DNA of 39,573 nucleotides from Gnetum montanum (Eukaryota; Streptophyta; Gnetopsida; Gnetales; Gnetaceae): the NCBI GenBank assembly GCA_015680685.1, contig MNCI01011089.1:1-39573 (forward strand). Direction: 5' to 3'. The notes under the pieces were generated by a model. The model was not told where the DNA came from, did not search any database, and saw only the letters and a program-made list of their open reading frames with translations. Below, piece by piece: positions 1-10,727 of the stretch. The translations under genes and the position numbers were made by a program. Position 1 is the stretch's first letter. Each line of letters opens with the position of its first letter.

Positions 1-158
1 AATAATATTGACACATCCCAAGGAGAAACATTTGGTTAAATAATACATTTATCCAATATTTTGTGTCCTTGAATGTTTAGTTTTGTTAACTTAACTGAAG
101 GAATTCAATATGATGCCTTAGTGATTGGCTTTATTCCTTGTTTAAGAGTAATCCTTGT
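1..158 (-). pseudogene. Chromovirus-like RT N-terminus, piece of E5
   Basis: Read on the minus strand this gives a start-of-RT segment: GIKPITKASY, then LDKCII, a stop, and PNVSPWD. Known chromovirus-type Ty3/Gypsy RTs have the equivalent G-x-KPISKAPYRM ... LDKGFIRPSVSPWG at this place. It continues in the same frame from the piece at 959-1004 once the solo LTR between them and one duplicated target site are removed. Internal stops mark it as dead. It runs off the left edge of the window, so the RT catalytic core is not visible. Confidence 0.65.
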
Positions 159-958
159 TGATGAATAATAAATTTTTTAATTGCATCAATGCATTCAATG
201 TTGATGTAATTCATAAATGCCTATATAAATGTGTATAACCACCATATTTATTACACCATTTGATCATTCCAGTAGCTACACTTTTATATTTTGTTTCCAT
301 GGAAGTTAGAATTTTTCCTTTGAGTGCTTGTAGCATGGATTGAATGAAATGTATAGAGTTTTATTCAAATGCATAATATACTTAGACACATTTGCATGAT
401 AATAATAAAATTGAGCTTTGTTCCATCCATTGTAGCACTTGAATTAGCATTTAAATTTACTTCTTTGCAATTTACTTTAACAATTTATTTACTTTCCATG
501 CAAGTAGTTAAATATTTTATTCCATTGCACTTAGTCTATTCACATCAGTATGATCGATTTTAAGCATAACATATCAATGCTTGCTAATCGTAGTAGTGAA
601 TCACTTGGTATGCTCAGCGAGAAAACACTTGGTAACCTAGTAGTATTAGCAAATGTTCATGATATGTATGATAAATTGGGAATAGATACTTCATGCTTAT
701 ATTAGTTTAGATTTACTTTTTGTATTTAAATTAGATAGATTAATATTTTAATAGTATAAAATACAATCAAATGTATTAGTCACACTTAACCATACAACTT
801 AAGCTCACATAAGTGTGATAAAGAAGAAAATAATCAATATCTTCATGCTTGATTATCTAAGGTATCCAACTAGTCCTAAGTCCATGAAATTTAACTAGAT
901 CATGCATAAACACTTGCAATTTGTGTAATTGGGCATAGGGTTACTGCATTGATCATCA
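159..958 (+). mobile_element. Solo LTR, Athila/Tat-like family
   Basis: It begins TGATGAATAATAAA and ends GATCATCA, matching the ends of the E2 and E4 LTRs (TGATGAA ... CTCATCA). Recognisable LTR landmarks appear in order: CTATATAAAT (221-230) as a TATA box, a GTTTCCATGGAAGTTAGAAT block also found in the E1 LTR, and AATAAA at 404-409 as a poly(A) signal. Flanking 5-mers are CTTGT (154-158) and TTGGT (959-963), a decayed duplication (3 of 5 match). Removing the LTR and one duplication puts the flanking E5 reading frame back in register. That supports a solo LTR over the 5' LTR of a full element, although the sequence after 958 has weak similarity to a primer site. Confidence 0.7.
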
Positions 959-1004
959 TTGGTAATTTTATTGTAAATACATCTTGAAATTCATTAATCA
1001 TTGG
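959..1004 (-). pseudogene. Chromovirus-like PR-RT linker, piece of E5
   Basis: This 46-bp island lies between the solo LTR and E4. On the minus strand it reads MINEFQDVFTIKLP, which matches the 'EF-DVFPEELPG' linker that precedes RT in plant chromoviruses. It joins in frame to the piece at 26625-26960 (ending KDHIFDI) across the 25.6-kb E4/E1 insertion when one ATTGG/ATTAG target copy is removed. It is short, but placement and frame both agree. Confidence 0.65.
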
Positions 1005-1856
1005 TGATGAGCGATAGGTAATCCCTACACCCAGCCATATGAATCATAAGAATTCACCAACGATTCAGTCAAATTCTGTAGACTTAGGTACCCAAGTTAC
1101 CAATATCCCTAAATAGTGAATCATATAGTTGCAAGTTCTTGTTTTCTTTATCCATACTGTGTTTTAACTATGTGTATCGTTAAGGCATAAGATGTTTATT
1201 TTTATAATTATTTTTAGTATATTTCTCCTAATTTATTTCTAATAAAAAGAAGATTTATGAAAATTAATTAACTAATTCCTAAATTAACTATCCTAATGTA
1301 GAGTAATCATTTCCAGTTGTCGTACATATCCTAAACTTATATTAACTCTAATGGGGAACCAAGTGTATATTACTAGACATATCAAGTATCCACTATTGGG
1401 ATTATTAAGCATTAATATCTTATGCTCAAAGTGGTCATACTCATGTGGTTATGATTAATTGTATTAATTACTTAAGAAGATAAAAGTAAATTATGTATAA
1501 AGTAAAGTATTGAAAAGAAATAGTAAACTAGTCTAAGTATTGCAATGGATGTAGGAAATATTGATTTTATTATTGATCATGCCAATGCGTTTAGGTAGAT
1601 AAGCACTTGAATAAAATGTCGTACAATCTCATAAACCCATGATGTGAGCACTCAAAGAGAAAATATTTTAACTCTTGAAGGAAGAAACTAAAAGAGTTCA
1701 GTTAAGATTAAGACTAAATAGTATCAAAAAAATGCAAGGGGTGCACTCATTTATATAGGCAATATTTGCATTACCATCGACATATCTACATCAATGCATC
1801 CTAGCATGCATCAACAAGCATGCGTTGATGTAGCCTGTCTTATTGATGATTCATCA
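1005..1856 (-). repeat. E4 3' LTR
   Basis: On the minus strand it starts TGATGAATCATCAATAAG and ends CTCATCA, a TG...CA pair. It aligns along its length with 25785-26614. The minus-strand TATA box is TATATAA (forward TTATATA, about 1751-1757), preceded by U3 repeats of the 'CATCGATG' type. Length is 852 bp against 830 bp for the partner LTR. Confidence 0.85.
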
Positions 1857-1876
1857 TACCACCACGATTGACTGAA
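1857..1876 (-). other. E4 polypurine tract region
   Basis: Minus-strand reading directly before the 3' LTR is TTCAGTCAATCGTGGTGGTA, matching the E1 tract CTCAGTCATGGGGGTA in position and sequence. Further upstream a GAGGATGATTTTT block is also shared with E1. This is where plus-strand DNA synthesis would be primed. Confidence 0.6.
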
Positions 1877-2089
1877 AAATCATCCTCAAGTGAATAGAAT
1901 TAGAATAGAGTTTCTTACAAAATTTGGGGAGGTATGAAATTTATTTATGCAAAAATAGATTAATTGTCTCTAACTTTGAGTGATGGACTGTACGATTTTA
2001 CAAAAATCTAGTGCCCTTTAGAACCAAATAGGATACTTTGACAAAAATTGGAGCAGTTGCCTATTGGCTCATGAAAGCATGATGAGCTC

Positions 2090-4076
2090 TCATATTGTTC
2101 CTAGAGCTAGAGGATCCTATGACTTAGATGGTTCTTCATCCCATCTTGGTGCTGCTAGAGGCTAAGGTTGACCTACTACCACCATTGCTACTACTAGAAA
2201 TTTGAAATCATCTAGAAGTGCTTTCATTTTATTTTCCTTGCTTCATGGGTCATACATGGTCCAAGTGGCTTCACTGATATGGGCTGGTGCAAGGATATCC
2301 CACAAGCATGACATCAAAGGAAACATTTCCTTCATGTTGAAAAACTATGTTGCAAACTACTTATGTTCAATGTTGAATGTCTGTATCAAGTTTTGTAGCT
2401 CCTAGTTGTTATTCATCCTTCTTGATAGGTTCTCTGTAATAGATCATTGATTGGTAAATTTAAACCTTAGAACTTCAAGCTCTATGTTGGTTGTTTCCAA
2501 CTTTTGTTTAGTCTATTTATGAAGTTTGAAATCCATCTTATAGGGGAGGTAGAAATTGATAACCTATTTTTCCAACTCTATTCTTGGCCTTCTCACTATT
2601 AACATTGCCAAGTTTGCATAATAGAGGTTGGTAAGCTCCATGTATTTCATCATCTCCTTGATCTACATTTTCTTTAGATATATTTCTACCTTGTTGTACA
2701 CATTCAATTCATCAAAGATGGGCTATCGTATGTTGCCTCATTGTTGGAGTTGCTGGATAGCTACATTCATCTTCACATTTGCTAATTATATCTCTTTTTC
2801 ATTAATTTCCTTAAATAGCCCGACTTGGTTCTTATAAAATTTTTTTAACTCTTTCAAATTTTAGGACCTCATTCTTCTAGGTGGCTACTTCAATTACAAT
2901 CTTCCAACGAATAGTGTGAACTGCCTCCATCTAGAGATTTCAGATTTCCATTACCAACATTTTCAAATCTAGGTTCACCTTAGCAAGATGCTCCTACTAG
3001 TAGCATATGGACTCAACCATTTGGTCCTTCTGTTGTTCAACATTTCACAAGTGGTGGTTATTCTTAGTAAGGATCAATTTCTCTTTGTGAATTTGTAATA
3101 GGTCCTTATCAGTGTTGCTGGTCATGGCCTCTAACATGGACACATCAAAGATCATCATTTCTTTCACATTCTTAGCTACTTGTAGCTTTTGTTAAAGCTA
3201 TTAAAAAGCTTGATCTTGGATGAGATCTAGCTTAAGAATGGTAGGATCAAAGAGACAAGCTTACAACTCAGCAACTTTGGTAGTCAACCACGGATTCGCT
3301 ATGGTGGCCTTCTCAAGGTATGCATTGGTAATCAATAGCCTGCCTTTTGTCTCAAGAAAATGTGAATAGTATGTTATAATTTCATCTAGGAGATCAAAGA
3401 TATTTAGAAGCAGTTTCTTGACTCTAACTAATCTTTTCAACACCTCCTTGTGTTGGACAATAATCATCCGGCCACTTCCTCCTCTTGCAAATCCATGGAT
3501 GTCTACCATGATGGCAACGTTAGGTACCAATGCAGTAAGAGCATTGACTACTTCAGCAACTCTATCAACCACCACCTCCACTATTATCTCCTAGCCCTTA
3601 TGTGATATGACTAAGACTGTTGCCCCCTCATCTTCCTTCAACATGATGAAGAAATTTATACCCACAACCTCCACTATTATCTCCTAGCCCTTATGTGATA
3701 TGACTAAGACTGTTTCCCCCTCATCTTCCTCCAACATGACAAAGAAAGCTATAGCATTTCCTAAAATTTCAGGGAATGTTTATTCAAGAATGGACATTAT
3801 GATCTCCCTAGCACTTACCTTAGGCTTTGTGGACGTTTGGTTCATTTGTGTTGAGAAGAGCGAGGTCATTTCACTATCTAGCCAACTTATGATCCTTACA
3901 AGATCATTAAGATGGCTAACAGTTGGATGATAAATGGAGGACTTTCCATAATCTGTAGAGGTTTGCTGTTATTGTAGCAGTTGCTATCAAAGTTTTCTAA
4001 GTTTTTCAATAGCTGTGAGCATTTCTAGTGTAGTCTCTAGAATTGCAGGTGGTGGTGGCTGCTCCTCTTCTTGCAT
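2090..4076 (-). pseudogene. E4 accessory ORF (post-pol), decayed
   Basis: The likely start at 4076 (minus) reads MQEEEQPPPPAILE, homologous to MEEE-QPPPPPVQM inside the E1 accessory ORF at about 16881. The middle open stretch (3261-3581) is in the same frame as this start. It aligns with E1 over the blocks QHKE-L-LV, VFDLSD/IFDLLD and LATKV-QL. The C-terminal block (about 2210-2410: FNIEHK, a stop, then MKEMFPLMSCLWDILAPAHI) aligns with E1 FNIKEK ... LKELFPALPCPWEVLVPVHI but is in a shifted frame. The N-terminal domain seen in E1 is missing here. A 93-bp in-frame tandem duplication lies at about 3571-3750. No signal peptide or clear membrane segment is visible. Function is unknown. Confidence 0.65.
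3565..3750 (-). repeat. 93-bp tandem duplication in E4 accessory ORF
   Basis: The block around CCTCCACTATTATCTCCTAG occurs at about 3575 and again 93 bp later, and the following 60-odd bases match with few changes. The period is 31 codons, so the duplication keeps the frame. E1 has a single copy of the matching segment (VMQHQGQEIVGEV region, about 17250). Confidence 0.8.
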
Positions 4077-4104
4077 CTTTAAAAGCAAATGTCCCTTGTA
4101 AGTA

Positions 4105-4210
4105 ATTTAATATTATTGTAATGGATTAATCATGAGAAGTTAAAAAAGTTTTTGAAAAATTTTCTACAAAAAACACCTAAGGCTTGTATTCTCCATGATG
4201 TAAAGCTTAC
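4105..4210 (-). other. Candidate leader intron of E4 accessory ORF
   Basis: Minus-strand ACCAAAG|GTAAGC at 4210 is a good plant 5' splice site. The sequence AATTACTTACAAG about 100 bases on could be the 3' site, just before the accessory start at 4076. E1 has CCCAGAG|GTATGC at the same relative place, about 150 bases after its internal TATA box. Splicing is inferred only. Confidence 0.3.
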
Positions 4211-4357
4211 CTTTGGTACCACAAGGATCAAAAAATAGGTGAAGATACAGTAGCGGTTTGTGAGTTAGAAGGCTTAGAAGGTTCTTGCACTCTAAAAAAT
4301 ACGAAACTTCCTCTTACTCTATTGAAAAATGACGTAGAGTGAGCTAAGTGTTGCACA

Positions 4358-4455
4358 TATTTATAGTATTTTTTCATGTGTTGATGAGGATGCATCAACG
4401 GGGTTGTGTTGACCCATCCCACTACATCGACAAGGCTACATCGATGTAGCTATAC
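4358..4455 (-). promoter_or_regulatory. E4 internal LTR-promoter-like module
   Basis: On the minus strand this holds several CATCGATGTAG / GTCGATGTAG / GTTGATGCATC units like those in the U3 of this LTR family, followed by ACTATAAATA (TATA at 4358-4365). It lies about 280 bases before the accessory start. E1 has an equivalent module at 15371-15470. Promoter activity is inferred from the LTR resemblance and the TATA box. Confidence 0.45.
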
Positions 4456-4459
4456 ATAG

Positions 4460-5879
4460 CTATTTTTTACTTTATAAAATATAGGAATTTTGGATGAGTT
4501 CTGAGACCAAAAAAGAGTCCCATTGAATGCAAAATGATGGAGAATAATGATAAAAACATAAAAGAGGGTAGATTTAGCTTGGAAATAAATAGTTTGAGTG
4601 GAGTTGGATGAAGTAATAATACCAAATAGAGAAAAACTAGATGATGGAATGCTATCAAGATGATTGATCAAACAAGTGAACTTAGGTAATAAATTTAACT
4701 AGAAGTAGACCAAAGGAATGCAAGTGGGTCCTCCCCAAAGCAAGCATAGGCCTTTGATACTCTTATATTTCCTCATCATAAGGATTCCATGGGCCCCAAG
4801 GATGATAAATGGTCAAGTTAAGTTAAATCCCATACATGGAAATAATTGTTTAATGGTTATATGATCTAGAAAAAAAAATTGAACAATTGCCTATGATATG
4901 AGCTAGTGAGGTGGTAAACCATGAATGAATATATGATAGAAAGAGAGAATGTGGAATAGATCATCAACATCCAAGTTACACAAGATTCTTTGTGGAATCT
5001 ATGATTAGGATGATTCAATCTCAATTCGTTCTAAGTTAAGACCATGTGAATTCCACTTTTAGTGACCTGACATTGATATATGCCCTTCTTACATTGATCA
5101 AAAGCCTAGGACAAATCCAAAGAACTACCATCACTCCAAGAGAAGATGGAAGTAAAGAGGGCCTTAGTTAGAGGGGTTTCTTTAGGCATGAGTAACATGT
5201 CTTTCTAGCTCCATAACTAGTGCTTGTAGCCCATTGTTTAGTCAAAGGTGTGTGCTTTGAATTCTTCTACATGTTTGTTGTTTTTTTCATGGGAACCATA
5301 TCATGAAAAGATGTGATTCCTTTTATGGTTAATAGTATGAGTGACGATATACTAGTGGAGTATCATAGAACCTTAAGAATGATGTTGCGAGAAACCATAT
5401 CAAATCCCCTTGAGATCACACATTGTTCCATTTCCACTTAGTCCTTTCCCACTTCATTGAGTATCAAGATCATTGATTAATTATTAAGTTTAAATGTGAA
5501 AGAACCTTGTGCTTTTAGGATACTGATTACTCATGAAATAGATGGAATGGGTGAATGTTGTAAACTCAGTGTCTGATATCACCAAAAAAATTAATAGAGC
5601 ATTAGTAGATTACATAATCCAAAGGCAAGAATTGATCTTATTTTTTTTAATTTATCATAATAGTAATAGCTACCTTTAATACTTTTCTAGATTCACAATA
5701 GCAACAATAAAAATCTAAGATTTTTAATAAACTGTAAGAAATTAATTAAAAATAAGAACAAAGAAGAAAATGAAAGATATATAAAATAAACAAGAGAACA
5801 TACAAGAAAGTAAAAAACATACAAAGAGTGGTGTAAAAAATGGTGAAAAATAAGTTGTCCCCATTAAGATATCAATTTT
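4460..5879 (-). other. E4 gene-free stretch between pol and accessory ORF
   Basis: About 1.4 kb without a supportable gene. At its upstream end the GGGGGAGATGGCCATC block (5880s, minus) matches the GTGGGGGAGACCGTCATCC block after E1 pol. I see no other structure; short open frames here are not supported by homology to E1. Confidence 0.5.
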
Positions 5880-7300
5880 AGATGGCCATCTCCCCCATGA
5901 CTATGTTGGAATGAGAAGATCTAAAAAATAAATTGAGCCTATTCTATGGTGTTAGTATTGTTGTTAGTTACTTTGGATTTCAAGAACAACTTAACTTATT
6001 ATATGTTGACTAACAAATGTTTGTGAGGGCTTGATAGATGGTATATGGTCATGGCTCCAGAAGGAAAAGTTGCAGATATGATATAAGGTCCTTTGCATAA
6101 TATTTGGAATTTAGTGCATTATGGCACATGCAAGGGATTCCAATAAAGAATCTTATCACCTAGTTAATTTTGACTCTTCTTATCTATGCATCATTACATT
6201 ATTTAGAATGTGCCTTATGCACTTTATTTATCATCAGTGCTACTTATCAGTTCTCATCTAGCACATTAAGTATTATTAGTCATTATTTTTGTACTAGATT
6301 AATGTTGAGATCAAGCTCATAGGCTATTGTAAGTGTACAAATTTTAGTTCGGATTAGAAGTTTGGGTAACTTTCTATACACCAACACATAGAGAAAGTAG
6401 CCTATAGAAAGTTTCTAAGTTGATTGATATGCCCAAAGAGCATCATTAAGTTTGGTACTCTAGTTCTTCCTATATTTGTTGATTGCTCATGTGATGGTCT
6501 TAGTGATCTTCCTATCGGTAACTTTGACTTGATTGTTAGCTTAAGGATGATAGGGGGTTGTGAGTTTATGTTGCACCCCCAAGTGTTGCATGAGTTTTTA
6601 AAAATTAGTTCCTGTGAAATGAGTTTCATTATTCGAAATGAGTTCTCTTGGCATACCAAACCTATTTATCACTTGTTGTTGTACAAACTATGCTGCTGTG
6701 GTGGATGTACAATTTAATACTACTACAGCTTTAGCCCACTTGGTATAATAGTCAACAACAATAATGATGTAAGCCTTTCCATCTAACATGTAAGTGATGG
6801 ATCCCATGAAGACTCTTGGGGCCCTTCCATCCATATGGTCATTCCTCCATCTCTTTGGTAGTATTCACATGAACAGGAGAAATGGTAAGCATCCCTAAAG
6901 TTCATTTGCTAGAAATACCATGCCATGAGTATCTTTATAGTTATTTCCCTTCCTACATAGTGTCCCCCACAAGGGCCTTCATGAGCATATTGAAGGATGT
7001 ACAATTGATTGACATCAAGTACACACCATCAGACTAGGCTATCAACAGAAACCTTTTAAAGGTTACCTTGAATTTCCATGTAGTGCTTGATGTGGAAAAG
7101 AAACTACTATTTCTTCTAATTGTTCCATTTTGGTGGAGTCTCCTGTGTAAGAAAATAATAGAGAAAATCATCATACCAATTGATATGCCTAGGTTCTTGA
7201 CCATTAGTAAATTTGACAAAGAGGAGTTCATCTCAAAATTGATTAGATAAGGGCCTCTTATCCTCTTTGCTATCCCATTTCAATCAAGATAATTAATAAG
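5880..7300 (-). pseudogene. E4 integrase, decayed
   Basis: Integrase inserts the cDNA into the host genome. Minus-strand reading around 6640-6300 gives NNETHFTGTNF, HLGVQHKLTTPYHP, a NNQVKV block, then STKLNDALWAYQST and YVLVYRKLPKL. This matches the catalytic core and C-terminal part of Ty3/Gypsy integrases (usual S-DNGTHF ... GVQHKLTT-YHPQANGQAEV ... ALWAYRT). The second acidic residue of the D,D-35-E triad is changed (D to N in the NNETHF block) and the last is E to K (NNQVKV). Many stops interrupt it. Unlike E1, the core is present. Confidence 0.7.
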
Positions 7301-7399
7301 TGATCACATTCTCAGTTCCCTTCCTACTCACCATTGTAAGGAAGAACTCTTGCAAAATCACCAACAATCATCTGAAATAGGGGCTTACCACTAGCTTGT
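7290..7399 (-). pseudogene. E4 RNase H C-terminal part (left of E1)
   Basis: Minus-strand reading gives the end of RNase H, with 'KLVVSP' and 'TMVSRKGTENV' equivalents that match E1 (PTVSPYIIQW ... TMVDRKGTKNVVANHLS) and E2. The other part of the domain lies beyond E1 at 20797-21060. The split is exactly at the CTTGT target site (7395-7399 and 20792-20796). Confidence 0.75.
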
Positions 7400-8309
7400 T
7401 GATTAAGTGTCATTAGTCGATGCATCGACTAGGCCGTGTATACAGGGCTGCATCGATGCGGCCCCATCGACGCAGCCTTCCATGCATCGACGTGGCCCCA
7501 TCGACGCAGCCTTCCATGGATCGACGTGGCCTCGTTTATACGGAGCCTATTCCGGCCTATAAATAAGAGGGCTTTCGCCTCACTTAGGTACCTTTTTGTC
7601 AATTGTAGCAAAGTGCTTGCAATTTGTTTCCATGAGAGTTAGAATATTTTCCAAGTGCCCGCAGTAGGTGTACGAAAGGTGGTTGGCTCTTTATTCAAGC
7701 ACTGATGTATCTGAGCCCATTAGCATGAACGAAAATAAAGACGAACTCTTCAAGCATTCCTTGCAGCATTTGGACTTAGTCATTTAATGCATCTAATAGT
7801 TTAATATTTTTATGCTTTGATAATTACTGAAGTTTCCATTGTTGTTATTTCAATTGCTATTGCTCTCTTATAGTTCATAAAAACCATAAGTACGACCATC
7901 TCGAACATAAACCCCACACTTGGCAACCCAGTGATGCTTAACGTCTGGTAACCTAGTAGTGGTTAGGGGATGCTCAGAACATGTCCAAAAAGATGGGACT
8001 AGATACTTATGCTAGGAATAGTTAAGATATAGATTATGATAAGTATATATTATATAATATTCCAACCTTAATTAGACACCAAAAGATAAAGTAAAAATCC
8101 ATAAAAATCAGTTGCCTCAATCTCACTTAACCATCGCCACTAGAACATCACAAGTGAGGTTGGGAAGACAACGACCATTCTAATAGAGGGTTTTTTTTTG
8201 TTTAGGTTTGATGTATGCAAAGTACTTATAGTCTATGGAATTCGACCGAGTCACGTGTGAATGCCCGTGATTCACATGGTTAGATGTAGGGGTACCTAGC
8301 CACTCATCA
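7400..8309 (+). repeat. E1 5' LTR (910 bp)
   Basis: Starts TGATTAAGTGTC and ends CTCATCA. U3 holds an 18-bp perfect palindrome TAGTCGATGCATCGACTA (7414-7431) and a 34-bp direct repeat (7461-7494 and 7495-7528, 33/34 identical). The TATA box is TATAAATA (7558-7565) and the poly(A) signal AATAAA (7734-7739), so R lies roughly 7585-7755. U3 keeps many CpG sites although the rest of the element is CpG-poor. The partner LTR has one copy of the 34-bp unit, which explains most of the 38-bp length difference. Confidence 0.92.
7558..7565 (+). promoter_or_regulatory. E1 5' LTR TATA box
   Basis: TATAAATA in GCCTATAAATAAGAGGG, conserved in the 3' LTR at 20044-20051. It follows the CpG-rich U3 repeats and lies about 175 bases before AATAAA, a normal LTR promoter layout. 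Confidence 0.75.
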
Positions 8310-8310
8310 T

Positions 8311-8328
8311 TGGCTCCATTGTTGGGGA
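8311..8328 (+). other. E1 primer binding site (tRNA-Asp type)
   Basis: TGGCTCCATTGTTGGGGA starts two bases after the 5' LTR. It differs from the Athila/Tat consensus TGGCGCCGTTGCCGGGGA, complementary to plant tRNA-Asp, mainly by transitions. The 3' end of the tRNA would prime minus-strand DNA synthesis here. Confidence 0.8.
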
Positions 8329-8453
8329 CTATTAGTCTTACATGTGCCATTTAACCGTAGCAAACTTATTATTCACATCGTTGGAATGGAACTAGGATAG
8401 TAAAATTTATGCACGTTAGGCAGACTAAGTAAAAGGTAAAGTACATGGATTAA

Positions 8454-10727
8454 GTGGATTATCTAATATCCAACATGTCTTCCTCTCACAAGCGAGATGA
8501 ACCCAATCCACCGATGCCACAAGAATGTCAGGTGATCTACATGCATCTAGATGAATATGTTCCTGACTTCACCTTCATCCTACATCAGGATGAACATTCA
8601 AAATGGTGGGACATGGAAGGCAACATCATTCTACCGCCTGACCAATCAGCTCCTAGAATGCTATTTCACAATCTTGCCAGACTAGGCATCTAGGACCATG
8701 GTGTGGAGTACATCATGGAGGACCATGACTACCAGGACTATCATCCCACTGAGGCCCAATGGGTACGCAATCATCGATAGGCAGAACGGTACAAACACAT
8801 GAAGGGGAAACAATTCAGTAACCCCTTATTCTTGCAAGGGTTGCAGGATGATGAGGAGCCCATCTTTCATGATTCCCATTTGGCTGAACTTCCTCTGGGC
8901 CATCAGGTCATCCAGTCCATTATCCAGAACAAGCAAGCAAGTAACCGAGACCCCTAGGATGATGGAGGATCACATGGGAGAGGTCACAACATAAGCAAAG
9001 ATGGGTAGGAAGATCGTGGCTATTGCCAGAGTAGAGGGGGAGATCGACACTAGGGTGGTGATGATCCCTCTCCCTCTTCTCCATCCTCTCACTCCCCACT
9101 ACCTTCAACTAGTTCATACTCTGATCATAACCCTGGCAGAAAGGAGCAAGGTGATGATGGTTGTAAGGGCCAAAAGGAATGACATGAGGAAGTGTGTGAC
9201 CAATCATGCAAGCCTCACCGTCATGAAAGCAGGGGTAGCTGGAATCATCATAGACACTGTGGGCTTAGCAGAACTATGACTCGGATGAACCATTGCTGGC
9301 TACTCGAAGCATGCTTCACTGAGCAGTTCAAATACCTAGCAAGCACTTAAATGATAGCCAAATCAAATGCATTGACATGAACAACATCCCCAGATTTGAA
9401 GGGGGATACAATTGTGATCCACAAACTCACTTGCAAGCATTCCATGATGCTTGTACCCTATAGAATATTGATAATGATTGGCAGAAGCTTAAGTTGTTCC
9501 CTCACACACTCATCAAGGAAGCAGAAAGTTGGTACTGGTCTTTGGAACTAGAATCAATCAGAAGATGGTATACGATGCTTGAGATCTTCAATGACAAGTA
9601 TTAGACCTACTCCAGAGTGGTGAATCTGAGACGAGCCCTTGGATGCAGCCATGAGCAAGTACTATTCATTGTTACATCGGTGCCCTAGTCATGGCTACTC
9701 TCAGTGGGCACAGCTTCTCCATATCATTGATGGGCTCTGCTTTGAAACTAGGAAGACCCTTGGCATGTACGCCCAAGGGCAATTATCAGAACTAAGGGCC
9801 CATCAACTACAATGCCTAATTAAGCAAGTGGCCAAAGAAGAGGGGGACCTAAGAAAGAAAGAGAGTGTAGAAGAGTTTAATCAGGATCCCTCCATTAGAA
9901 AGAGGGAAGTCCGATTTTGCGAAGATGAAGAGGAATCACCACTAGAAGTAGTGGTGAACCAAAAAACCTTACCTTTACAAAATTTTGCATCTAAATTATT
10001 GGAAAAGGTTGATAAGATGTAGGAATCTTTGGATGAAAAATTCCAAAGTTTGCTGAAAATTGTAGAAGAGTCTAGAGAGCAAGGTAATAATTGTGATCAA
10101 CATAGGAAGAAGGAAGCTGAACATGCCCATCATAAGGGTAAGGGTAAAGTTGTTGTAGCAGAACAGGTTGCAAACTCTGATACAGAGGAAGATGACAAAT
10201 GTGGCATATGCCAATATGAACACCCTAAGGGGTGTTATCCTATGGTGTCACATCTCTAAGAGTCTAGGATGTATGCATTGAATCCTTACTTGGCAAGGAG
10301 GCAAACACCCCGAAGGTTGCCTTATCCACAAGGCAACCCAAGGTAGCTCCACCAGCAGCAAGGGTATTATCCAAGTGGAGTGCCACTACAACCTTACGAA
10401 TACTTCTAGCAGTGGCAGCAACCACAAGCATGGGGAATGCCACCTCCAAGGCAGCAGTACCCTTACCGACAGCCAGATCCCTATGGCTACTACGTTAAGC
10501 AACCAGTCTCTCCACGGGACTCTTCCAGTCACACCACATTTCAGAATTATTACCACCCCCCAGAATATTTCCAACCACAATCTCCATCCCCCAAGGGGAA
10601 AAGCCCACATATCTACTATCCTCCATCACCTTCTTCTATCGTTCCTTCTCCACAACACCCCACTCAGCTACCACCTACTCCACCTATGTAGGGGGAGATA
10701 CCGCCATAGCCATAGCAACGAAATGCT
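8454..10727 (+). pseudogene. E1 gag, decayed
   Basis: Gag is the capsid/nucleocapsid polyprotein that packages element RNA. The start is 8454, or 8475 (MSSSHKRDEPNPPM); both are in the same frame. The N-terminal block DFTFILHQDE is shared with E2. An Asp/Arg/His-rich stretch follows (about 8940-9270). The capsid core (about 9371-9625: IPRFEGGY, LQAFHDA, AESWYWSLE) matches the Retrotrans_gag family and lies in another frame, which returns to frame at 9639 after a small deletion relative to E2. A short cysteine motif CGICQYEHPKGC (10199-10234, C-x2-C-x3-H-x3-C) stands where a zinc knuckle is expected. A Pro/Gln/Tyr-rich linker (about 10370-10700) leads into protease. Confidence 0.75.

Noticed and set aside
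369-563. Small ORF with a hydrophobic N-terminus
   Set aside because: Lies wholly inside the R/U5 region of the solo LTR.
959-976. Primer binding site after the LTR at 159-958
   Set aside because: The match to the tRNA-Asp-type site is weak, and the sequence is better explained as the linker of E5, which reads through in frame once the solo LTR is removed.
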